Shown in pieces: positions 1 to 5,233 of a stretch of 5,233 nucleotides of DNA. Numbering within the stretch: the first letter of the stretch is position 1; every line of letters starts with the position of its first letter. The stretch lies in NCBI GenBank assembly GCA_903953065.1, contig CAJBIG010000238.1:1-5233 (forward strand). Reading direction: 5' to 3'. This DNA comes from an uncultured Solirubrobacterales bacterium. GTDB lineage: Bacteria > Actinomycetota > Thermoleophilia > Solirubrobacterales > Solirubrobacteraceae. The position numbers and the translations under genes are program-made. The notes below the pieces were generated by a model. That model was not told the DNA's origin. It saw only the letters and a list, made by a program, of their open reading frames with translations, and ran no database searches.

Positions 1-1221
1 CCAACGGCGCGGCTCGGGGAAGTGGTAGTACTGCGCTGTCCACATCTGGTGCTGACCGACGTCAGAACAGATGATGGCGTTGCCACCGGTGGCCTCGTAG
101 ACGGCTTCGACCATGTACTGAGGACGAATCTCACTGTCATCGGTGTCGCTGTAGCCAAGCGGAAATTCCTTCTTCCACTCTTCGATCTTGGCCAACCAGT
201 CATCGAGGCGCGACGAATCGGGCCCAATGGCGCGGTACTCGGAGGTCAGTCGCGGCAGGATCGATTTGACGTCGCCAACTATCGGAATGTGAGCCGGGAC
301 GTTCTTCGAGATCTCGGCCGGATCGACGTCAATGTGGATGAACTTGGCGTTAGGAGCGAACTCGTCGAGCTTGCCGGTGATGCGATCGTCGAAGCGTGCG
401 CCGATCGCGCAGATCAGATCGGCCTGGTCCATTGAATAGTTCGCAGTTCGAGTTCCGTGCATTCCGAGCATGCCGAGCCACTGCGGCCCTTCGGACGGGA
501 ACGAGCCGAGCCCCATCAAGGTGCTGGTTACCGGGAAGCGGTCGCTGGCGGCAAGCGCCCGCAGCTCCTCGGAGGCGTTGCCGAGAACGACCCCACCGCC
601 GACATAGAGCACAGGCCGTTTCGCCGCGGCGAGTGCTTTCGCGGCCTGGCGGATCTGCTTCGCGTTGCCTTCAACGTTTGGTTGGTAGCCGGGTAGCGAG
701 ACCTCGGTCACCGGCTCGTAGTCGATTTCGGCGCGGGAGACGTCAACCGGGATGTCGACGACGACAGGGCCTGGCCGGCCGCTTCGGGCGATGTAGAAGG
801 CCTCATGAATTGTCCGCGGAATATCTTGGGCGTTTGTGACCATGAAGGAGTGCTTGACGCCTGGCATCGTGATTCCGATTGTGTCCGCCTCTTGAAAACC
901 GTCGGTGCCGAGCAGGTCACTGCGGATCTGGCCGGTCATGAAGACGACCGGAACCGAATCCATCATCGCGTCGACGATTGGCGTAACAAGGTTGGTAGCG
1001 CCGGGCCCCGATGTTCCGAAAGCCACCCCTACCTTGCCGGTCGCTTTGGCGTACCCCTCAGCGGCGTGCCCGCCCCCAGCTTCGTGGCGGACGAGAATGT
1101 GTCGGATCTCGGAATCGACGAACGCGTCGTAAGTCGGCAGGTTTGCACCGCCGGGCAGGCCGAATACGACCTCGACGCCCTCAGCCTTAAGGCATTCCAT
1201 GATTGCGTCTACTGCTCGCAT
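1..1221 (-). CDS. ilvB: Acetolactate (acetohydroxyacid) synthase large subunit, 3' end cut by window edge
   Basis: Catalytic subunit of the ThDP/FAD/Mg enzyme that condenses pyruvate with pyruvate or 2-oxobutyrate, the first shared step of Val/Leu/Ile synthesis; cytoplasmic. 407 codons are visible of a family length near 560-600. The reading frame is open to base 1 and ends at PRRW, just before the ThDP/Mg-binding core. Visible: N-terminal ThDP domain (about 1-170) with GLPGGANLP (21-29), catalytic Glu47, TSGPGATNLVTP (70-81) and GFQEAD (108-113, with Phe109 and Gln110); central domain (about 190-325) with GARFDDRITG (274-283, containing Arg276); start of the C-terminal domain with DVGQHQMW (387-394). 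Numbering matches E. coli AHAS II exactly, which supports this start. Glu47 argues against glyoxylate carboligase. Odd: HEA instead of HEQ at 46-48 and DIPVD instead of DIPKD at 156-160. ilvN and ilvC are expected beyond the left edge. Confidence 0.94.
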   Translation of the reverse strand, partial: MRAVDAIMECLKAEGVEVVFGLPGGANLPTYDAFVDSEIRHILVRHEAGGGHAAEGYAKATGKVGVAFGTSGPGATNLVTPIVDAMMDSVPVVFMTGQIRSDLLGTDGFQEADTIGITMPGVKHSFMVTNAQDIPRTIHEAFYIARSGRPGPVVVDIPVDVSRAEIDYEPVTEVSLPGYQPNVEGNAKQIRQAAKALAAAKRPVLYVGGGVVLGNASEELRALAASDRFPVTSTLMGLGSFPSEGPQWLGMLGMHGTRTANYSMDQADLICAIGARFDDRITGKLDEFAPNAKFIHIDVDPAEISKNVPAHIPIVGDVKSILPRLTSEYRAIGPDSSRLDDWLAKIEEWKKEFPLGYSDTDDSEIRPQYMVEAVYEATGGNAIICSDVGQHQMWTAQYYHFPEPRRW

Positions 1222-1340
1222 TGGCGGTCGTTCCTTTCCCAGCTAGAGGTTTGCCGACCATTGTGGCCGAATCGCAGATTCTAACAGCGAATTGTGGTCC
1301 TCCCAGCGTTGCAGCGCCACGCCCGAGAGCTCGCGTTGGC
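1222..1340 (-). other. 119-base spacer between the zinc-ribbon gene and ilvB
   Basis: The largest gap in the window. It holds the ilvB ribosome binding site and a -10-like TAGAAT (minus strand, 1278-1283) about 57 bases before the ilvB start. The hexamer 17 bases further upstream (CTGGGA) does not resemble a -35 box, so a promoter is possible but not shown. I found no strong hairpin followed by a T run, so no intrinsic terminator. No leader peptide rich in Val, Leu or Ile is visible: the one short frame starting here reads into ilvB out of frame and is not enriched in those residues. Confidence 0.5.
1231..1237 (-). promoter_or_regulatory. Ribosome binding site of ilvB
   Basis: On the minus strand AAAGGAA ends 9 bases before the ATG at 1221. 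It favours this ATG over a second in-frame ATG seven codons later (Met8, at 1200). An in-frame TAG at 1243-1245 rules out any ATG start further upstream. Confidence 0.7.
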
Positions 1341-1646
1341 CTACTTTCCGTGGAGCCTTTCGGCGAACTTAGACGGCAGCAGCTCGTCTTCTGGCGGCAG
1401 GTAGAGCTCGCTGCCGCAGCGCGTGCAGAGCGCGTCATGGGCTGGAACGACCTTGCCGCAGCCAGGGCACGCCCGCCGCGGCTCTGTCGCCTCGACGCGC
1501 ATGAAGATCGCGGCCAGAAGGCCGAAGACGGGGACAAGGAAGCTGATCACGAACCAGATCACGAACGAACCGCCCTTGATCCTGCCGACTATCCCTCCTG
1601 CGAGCCCGAAGCAGAACGCGATAACCAGATAGCCGCCGCCAGCCAT
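1341..1646 (-). CDS. Small membrane protein with C-terminal zinc ribbon, unknown function
   Basis: 101 residues, function not recognised. Two hydrophobic segments, about 6-21 (YLVIAFCFGLAGGIVG) and 28-49, are joined by a short RIKGGS turn with basic residues. Then comes a soluble tail with a clear zinc-ribbon pattern, C60-x2-C63 and C74-x2-C77 (CPGCG...CTRCG), and an acidic Pro-containing end. The layout resembles short bacterial proteins in which a helical hairpin anchors a cytoplasmic zinc ribbon; these lack an assigned function. The start at 1646 is the only ATG after an in-frame TAG at 1656-1658. A GAGG lies only 2 bases before it, closer than usual, so initiation may be weak or depend on translation arriving from gatB, which ends 26 bases upstream. 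The protein could be structural or regulatory; the sequence does not decide. Confidence 0.85.
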   Translation of the reverse strand: MAGGGYLVIAFCFGLAGGIVGRIKGGSFVIWFVISFLVPVFGLLAAIFMRVEATEPRRACPGCGKVVPAHDALCTRCGSELYLPPEDELLPSKFAERLHGK

Positions 1647-1672
1647 TGCCTCAGTCTACGAGCTGGTCGCTG

Positions 1673-3106
1673 CTAGCTGAGACCGAGCTGTTTGCGAACC
1701 AGTGCGGTGACCTCTTTGCCGTCGGCGCGCCCGCGTGTCTGCTTCATAACCTCACCGACGATCACGCCGATCGGTTTCATGTCCCCGGAGCGCAGTCGCT
1801 CGGTCAACTCAGGGTTGGCTTCGAGCGCCGCTGCGACAATCGGCGCGAGCTCGTCGGCTCCCCCGACAGCCTCGAGCCCTTGATCGGCGACGATAGACGC
1901 AGGCTCGCCGCCCGCAGCGACGAGTTGATCGAGCACCTGCTTGGCGCCGCCCTGATTGACTTGAGACGAAACGACCATCGCCGCCAGCTGCGCCAAAGCG
2001 GCCGCAGTGACCTTCGAGTCTTCGGCCTCCTCGTCGCCGAGCCGACCCTGCAGCTCAGTGACCCAGTTCGCTGCGACATGCGGATCGAGTGATTGATCGG
2101 CGGCGCAGACGGCATCGAAGTAGTCAGCCAGCTCGGCGCGCCAGGCAAAGACTCGTGCGGTCTCAGGACTGAGCGAAAGCGTCTCGATGTAGCGCTGCTC
2201 ACGCGCGGCGGGAAGTTCGGGCAATGACGCCGCCGCGCGGGCGAGCATCTCCTCAGTGATGACCACGGGAGGCAGATCAGGCTCCGGGAAGTAGCGGTAG
2301 TCGTGGGCCTCTTCCTTGGACCGAAGCGAGGTAATCGACTCGCTCTTCGGATCGAAGTGGAGGGTCTCCTGCGTGACAGTCTCGCCTGCTTCAATGATCG
2401 CTCGTTGGCGCTCTACTTCGGCGCGGATGCCTCGCTCAATGAACCGGAACGAGTTCATGTTCTTCAGCTCGGTCTTGGTGCCGAGCTGGTCGGTGCCGAC
2501 AGGACGCAGCGAGATGTTGGCGTCGCAGCGAAGCGAGCCCTCTTCCATGTTGACGTCGCTCACGCCAAGCGTGCGTAGTGTCGTGCGCAGCAGGCGTAGC
2601 CACTCGCCCACCTGTTCAGCGGAGCGCAGCTCCGGCTCGGTCACAATCTCAGCCAGCGGCGTGCCGCCACGATTGAAGTCGACGATCGAGCTGTCAGCGC
2701 CTTCGATCCTGCCGCTGGCGCCCGCATGGTTGAGCTTCGCAGCGTCTTCCTCAAGGTGGACACGGTGAATGTTGACCTCACCGAGCTTCCCGCCAGAGCA
2801 GAGCGGCAAATCGAACTGACTGATTTGGTACCCCTTCGGCAGATCGGGGTAGAAGTAGTTCTTGCGATGGAAGGTCGAAACCGGAGCGAGCTCCGAATCG
2901 AGCGCCATGCCGATCATCAAGCCGTAATGGATCGCTTCGGCGTTTGCTACCGGCAGCGCTCCTGGTAGCCCGAGACAGACCGGGCAAGTACGCGTGTTCG
3001 GTGGCTCGCCGAAACCGAGCGCGCAGCCACAGAACATCTTCGTGGCAGTCCTCAGCTGAACATGAATTTCGAGACCGATGACCGGCTCCAAATCGCCACC
3101 GGCCAT
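1673..3106 (-). CDS. gatB: Asp-tRNA(Asn)/Glu-tRNA(Gln) amidotransferase subunit B
   Basis: Kinase and tRNA-binding subunit of cytoplasmic GatCAB. It phosphorylates the side-chain carboxylate of Glu-tRNA(Gln) or Asp-tRNA(Asn) with ATP so that ammonia from GatA can amidate it. 477 residues, the usual full length. GLEIHVQL (11-18) supplies the metal-site His15. Four cysteines, C26-x-C28 and C41-x2-C44, form the structural zinc site. Other hallmarks are RKNYFYPDLPKGYQISQ (81-97), HLEEDAAK (117-124), VDFNRGGTPLAEIVTEPE (142-159), EGSLRCDANISLRP, TKTELKNMNSFR and HDYRYFPEPDLPP. The C-terminal ~150 residues are the helical and YqeY-like tail that binds tRNA, ending GKEVTALVRKQLG. The start overlaps the gatA stop by one base. 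Nothing is missing; the gene looks fully functional. Whether the natural substrate is Gln-tRNA, Asn-tRNA or both cannot be told from this window. Confidence 0.98.
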   Translation of the reverse strand: MAGGDLEPVIGLEIHVQLRTATKMFCGCALGFGEPPNTRTCPVCLGLPGALPVANAEAIHYGLMIGMALDSELAPVSTFHRKNYFYPDLPKGYQISQFDLPLCSGGKLGEVNIHRVHLEEDAAKLNHAGASGRIEGADSSIVDFNRGGTPLAEIVTEPELRSAEQVGEWLRLLRTTLRTLGVSDVNMEEGSLRCDANISLRPVGTDQLGTKTELKNMNSFRFIERGIRAEVERQRAIIEAGETVTQETLHFDPKSESITSLRSKEEAHDYRYFPEPDLPPVVITEEMLARAAASLPELPAAREQRYIETLSLSPETARVFAWRAELADYFDAVCAADQSLDPHVAANWVTELQGRLGDEEAEDSKVTAAALAQLAAMVVSSQVNQGGAKQVLDQLVAAGGEPASIVADQGLEAVGGADELAPIVAAALEANPELTERLRSGDMKPIGVIVGEVMKQTRGRADGKEVTALVRKQLGLS

Positions 3107-3108
3107 CA
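3104..3108 (-). other. gatA/gatB one-base stop-start overlap (TGATG)
   Basis: The gatA TGA (3106-3108) and the gatB ATG (3104-3106) share base 3106. The sequence before it (minus strand CTGGGGCGGCGCGAACTG) has only a distant G-rich stretch and no well-placed Shine-Dalgarno. This fits termination-reinitiation coupling that keeps GatA and GatB in equal amounts. Confidence 0.8.
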
Positions 3109-4530
3109 GTTCGCGCCGCCCCAGGTGACCGATCCATCGAAGCCGATCGCACCTTCGAGCGCATGAGCGGCGCCGAGGATGCGGTTTTCACTGAACGCTG
3201 GCCCGCAGATCTGGAGGCCAACGGGCAGCCCTTCGCTGAGGCCTGACGGGATCGAGATCGCCGGCGTCCCAGCCAGAGACATCGGGATTGTGAAGAGGTC
3301 GCTCAAGTACATCGCGAGCGGGTCGCTGGTGCGATCACCGAGGCCAAAGGCGACCGTTGGGCTGGTCGGTGTGACGATGAAGTCGGCGCGCTCGAATATT
3401 CCAGCCAGTTCGCGCGCGACAAGTGTGCGAACGCGCTGCGCGCGGCCGTAGTACGCGTCGTAGTAGCCCGACGAGAGCGCGTAGGTGCCGATCAGAATTC
3501 GTCGCTTCACCTCGGCGCCAAAGCCATCGTGGCGAGTTTCGGTGTACATCGCGTCGAGATTGCTCTCGTCGACGCGCAGTCCGTAGCGAACGCCGTCGAA
3601 GCGAGAAAGGTTGGACGAAGCTTCGGCCGGGGCGATCACGTAGTAAGCGCTGAGCGCGTACCGGGCACTGGGGATCTCACAGTCGATGATCGTGGCGCCG
3701 AGGCTGCGAGCAGTGTCCAGCGACGCCTCAAACGACTGGCGTACCCCTGGCTCGATCCCCTCTCCGTCAACCAGGGCCGTCGGTACGGCGAGCGTGAGGC
3801 CGTCGAGCCGCTCAGCCGTCGGCGTTTCTATCGGCTCAGGGAAGACGACCGAAGTGGCGTCATTGCCGTCGCGACCAACCATATGCCGGTAGCAGAGCGC
3901 CGCGTCGGCGACGTCTCGCGTGAGTGGTCCGGCGCTGTCAAGCGATGAGGCAAAGGCGATCATGCCGTAGCGAGAGACGGCCCCGTAGGTGGGCTTCAGA
4001 CCGACGATCCCGCAGAGCGCGGCTGGCTGGCGGATCGAGCCTCCTGTATCGGTGCCGAGCGCCCAAGGCGCAAGCCCAGCTGCGACCGCCGCGGCGCTTC
4101 CTCCTGAGGAACCCCCTGGGACGCGGCTGTGATCCCACGGATTGAGGACAGGGCCGAACGCCGAGTTTTCGTTCGACGAACCCATCGCGAATTCGTCTTG
4201 ATTGGTCTTGCCAAGCACCGCTGCTCCGGCAGCTTCAAGATTCGCGACGGCGGTCGCGGTGTATGGCGGGCAGTAGCCGGCGAGGATCTTTGATCCGGCT
4301 TGGCTCGGGATGCCTTCGGTGCAGAAGAGATCTTTTACGGCGAGAGGAACACCGCCGAGAGCCCCGTCTACCGGCGCGGGTTCGACGTCTGCAACCCATG
4401 TGAAGGCGTTGAGCGTGTCCGCGGCGGCACGGATCCGATAATGCTCAAAGAGCTCGCTTCGCGTTAGTCCGCCGTTTGCGATCGCTTCGGCAGCAGCCGT
4501 CGCGCTGAGCGATTGAATGTCGCCGGCCAT
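3106..4530 (-). CDS. gatA: Asp-tRNA(Asn)/Glu-tRNA(Gln) amidotransferase subunit A
   Basis: Glutaminase subunit of GatCAB and an amidase-signature enzyme. It releases ammonia from glutamine, which is channelled to GatB. 474 residues, slightly short of the usual 480-490; the N-terminal helical part before the core is about 13 residues shorter than in S. aureus GatA. The Ser-cisSer-Lys triad is intact: Lys66 in PLAVKDLF, cis-Ser141 in PGGSSGGSAAAVAAG (138-152) and nucleophile Ser165 in DTGGSIRQPAAL (161-172). These are each offset by 13 from S. aureus Lys79, Ser154 and Ser178. GKTNQDEFAMGSSNENSAFG (107-126) and the later VKRRILIGTYALSSGYYDAY are specific to GatA rather than to generic amidases, as is its place between gatC and gatB. 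The start is set by the abutting gatC stop and an AGGG at 4538-4541, 7 bases upstream. Confidence 0.98.
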   Translation of the reverse strand: MAGDIQSLSATAAAEAIANGGLTRSELFEHYRIRAAADTLNAFTWVADVEPAPVDGALGGVPLAVKDLFCTEGIPSQAGSKILAGYCPPYTATAVANLEAAGAAVLGKTNQDEFAMGSSNENSAFGPVLNPWDHSRVPGGSSGGSAAAVAAGLAPWALGTDTGGSIRQPAALCGIVGLKPTYGAVSRYGMIAFASSLDSAGPLTRDVADAALCYRHMVGRDGNDATSVVFPEPIETPTAERLDGLTLAVPTALVDGEGIEPGVRQSFEASLDTARSLGATIIDCEIPSARYALSAYYVIAPAEASSNLSRFDGVRYGLRVDESNLDAMYTETRHDGFGAEVKRRILIGTYALSSGYYDAYYGRAQRVRTLVARELAGIFERADFIVTPTSPTVAFGLGDRTSDPLAMYLSDLFTIPMSLAGTPAISIPSGLSEGLPVGLQICGPAFSENRILGAAHALEGAIGFDGSVTWGGAN

Positions 4531-4541
4531 CTACTCGCCCT
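4528..4541 (-). promoter_or_regulatory. gatC/gatA junction: ribosome binding site, TAG stop and ATG start with zero gap
   Basis: On the minus strand the sequence reads AGGGCGAGTAGATG. AGGG (4538-4541) is a good Shine-Dalgarno for gatA with a 7-base spacer. The gatC stop TAG (4531-4533) directly abuts the gatA ATG (4528-4530), and both genes are in the same reading frame. Ribosomes finishing gatC therefore stop on the gatA start site. Confidence 0.8.
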
Positions 4542-4818
4542 GCGGGCTCGGGACGAGAAACCCGTCGTCGCGGATTGCCGGCGCTGGTGCCAGTGCAACA
4601 TCACGGGCGAGCGACGGCCGCACGTGGTCTGCGCGAAGCGAGTCAGAGACGTCGCCGATGTGCGCGGTTGGCTCTACCCCCTCCAGATCGAGCTCCTCGA
4701 TCGCAGCGACATGACCGAGGATCGTCGAGAGTTCGCCGGCGGTTGCGTCGAGCTCATCCTCATGGAGAGCCAGGCGCGCAAGGCGGGCAACGTGCAGAAG
4801 TTCATCGCGGTCGATCAT
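4531..4818 (-). CDS. gatC: Asp-tRNA(Asn)/Glu-tRNA(Gln) amidotransferase subunit C
   Basis: Small subunit that wraps around the GatA-GatB interface and stabilises the amidotransferase; it has no catalytic residues of its own. 95 residues, the normal family size. It opens with the typical MIDRDELLHVARLARLAL (1-18), then a helix with ELSTILGHVAAIEELDLEGV and PTAH (about 29-53). It closes with the extended segment LRADHVRPSLARDVALAPAP and DDGFLVPSP, which packs on the partners. The frame stays open 68 codons further upstream to an ATG at 5022, but that stretch overlaps the preceding membrane gene and is Arg/Pro-rich, so it is not part of the protein. The start at 4818 matches the family N-terminus and has a weak GGTG 6 bases upstream. 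It lies 13 bases after the upstream gene's stop, so it is probably in the same operon. Confidence 0.97.
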   Translation of the reverse strand: MIDRDELLHVARLARLALHEDELDATAGELSTILGHVAAIEELDLEGVEPTAHIGDVSDSLRADHVRPSLARDVALAPAPAIRDDGFLVPSPQGE

Positions 4819-4831
4819 CGGCCGCACCAGT

Positions 4832-5233
4832 CTACGATGGCGCAGGCCCGGCGGTATCGCCGCGCGGCGCTGGCCTTGGCGGCGGTGGGCTGTAGGCGCG
4901 CGAGGGGCCATCGGTGCGCTCGTTGCGGATCGACACCAACGAGCCGGCGGTGAGCAGCACTGCTGAAGCAGCGCCAATCCAACCCGCCGGTTCGATTCCG
5001 ACGGCCGATGCGGGGAGGTCAATGCCCAGCCCGGGCCGGCTCAGCAGAACGACGAGGAGCGCGATCAGCATCGGGACTGCGACGGCGCCGAGCGTCGCGC
5101 CGAAAGGCAGCGTCGTCGCGTCACCGGCGTTCATAGCGAAGGTGAAGAAGAGGCCGATCCCGAGGAGGGCGCTAACGACGAGCAGCGTGACCATGAGCCA
5201 GCCGAGTCCATCCCAGCCAGTGACCGTGAGAAC
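4832..5233 (-). CDS. Integral membrane protein, N-terminus beyond window edge, unknown function
   Basis: 133 residues visible before the TAG at 4832-4834. The frame is open to the right edge (VLTVTGWDGLGWL precedes the first ATG at 5194), and that ATG falls inside the first visible hydrophobic helix, so it is probably not the true start. Three membrane segments are seen, numbered from the window edge: about 12-32, 44-64 and 80-101. They are followed by a hydrophilic tail (about 103-133) with a Pro run (SPPPPRPAP). A Gly-Trp motif before helix 1 and a charged RNE after helix 3 recall a family of small membrane proteins from Thermoleophilia-type actinobacteria. These usually start with one more helix ending near a Leu-Pro-Trp; this is from memory, not a search. 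No enzymatic or transport motif is visible. The 13-base gap to gatC suggests co-transcription, though a functional link to tRNA amidation is not implied. Confidence 0.8.
   Translation of the reverse strand, partial: VLTVTGWDGLGWLMVTLLVVSALLGIGLFFTFAMNAGDATTLPFGATLGAVAVPMLIALLVVLLSRPGLGIDLPASAVGIEPAGWIGAASAVLLTAGSLVSIRNERTDGPSRAYSPPPPRPAPRGDTAGPAPS

Noticed and set aside
22..435. 137-residue plus-strand open frame antisense to ilvB
   Set aside because: It is fully antisense to conserved ilvB codons, has no recognisable domain and is a by-product of GC-rich codon use.
805..1284. 159-residue plus-strand open frame antisense to the start of ilvB
   Set aside because: It mirrors the codon structure of the well-conserved ilvB frame, has no recognisable domain, and such antisense frames are expected in GC-rich coding DNA.
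1278..1306. Possible sigma-70 promoter for ilvB (TAGAAT at -10)
   Set aside because: The matching -35 position reads CTGGGA, unlike TTGACA; one AT-rich hexamer is not enough to call a promoter.
1222..1340. Transcription attenuator, T-box or leader peptide before ilvB
   Set aside because: There is no T-box core sequence, no hairpin with a T run, and no short frame enriched in Val, Leu or Ile codons.
1646..2092. 148-residue plus-strand open frame antisense to the gatB tail
   Set aside because: It is a shadow of gatB codons; its residues mirror the helical tail domain and show no independent motif.
1804..2394. 196-residue minus-strand frame inside gatB
   Set aside because: It overlaps gatB in a shifted frame and is Arg/Ser-rich low-complexity sequence typical of an out-of-frame reading of GC-rich DNA.
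4531..5022. A 163-residue version of GatC with a 68-residue N-terminal extension
   Set aside because: The extension lies wholly within and just after the upstream membrane gene in another frame, is Arg/Pro/Ser-rich with no family match, and the known GatC N-terminus (MIDRDELLHVARL) starts exactly at 4818.

Overview
The window is GC-rich (roughly 60% by eye). Every gene I can support lies on the minus strand, so transcription runs from the right edge to the left edge. In transcription order the genes are: a membrane protein whose N-terminus lies off the right edge, gatC, gatA, gatB, a small two-helix membrane protein with a zinc ribbon, and the first ~70% of ilvB, which runs off the left edge. 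No RNA gene, mobile element, CRISPR array or long repeat was seen, and no gene-free stretch exceeds 119 bases.

The organism is most likely an actinomycetote. In mycobacteria gatC, gatA and gatB also lie upstream of ilvB-ilvN-ilvC in the same direction. GatC, GatB and the large acetolactate synthase subunit read like those of class Thermoleophilia (Solirubrobacter/Conexibacter relatives). That placement comes from remembered family patterns, not from a search.

Right part (4832-5233): the C-terminal end of a three-helix integral membrane protein with a Pro-rich tail, ending 13 bases before gatC. Centre (1673-4818): the complete gatC-gatA-gatB set for the heterotrimeric Glu-tRNA(Gln)/Asp-tRNA(Asn) amidotransferase. 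It is packed very tightly: the gatC stop directly abuts the gatA start in the same frame, and gatA and gatB share one base (TGATG). All catalytic residues checked are present. Left part: a 101-residue membrane/zinc-ribbon protein (1341-1646) 26 bases after gatB, a 119-base spacer, then ilvB (1-1221).

The two known modules both serve amino-acid supply to translation. GatCAB makes Gln-tRNA(Gln) and/or Asn-tRNA(Asn) by amidating mischarged tRNA, and IlvB starts branched-chain amino-acid synthesis. The spacing suggests one transcription unit from the membrane protein through the zinc-ribbon gene; ilvB could share it or have its own promoter in the 119-base gap. This is mostly an ordinary housekeeping region. 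The points most worth a second look are substitutions at normally invariant positions around the IlvB active site and the two small membrane proteins flanking gatCAB. I see no evidence for an undescribed multi-gene system here.
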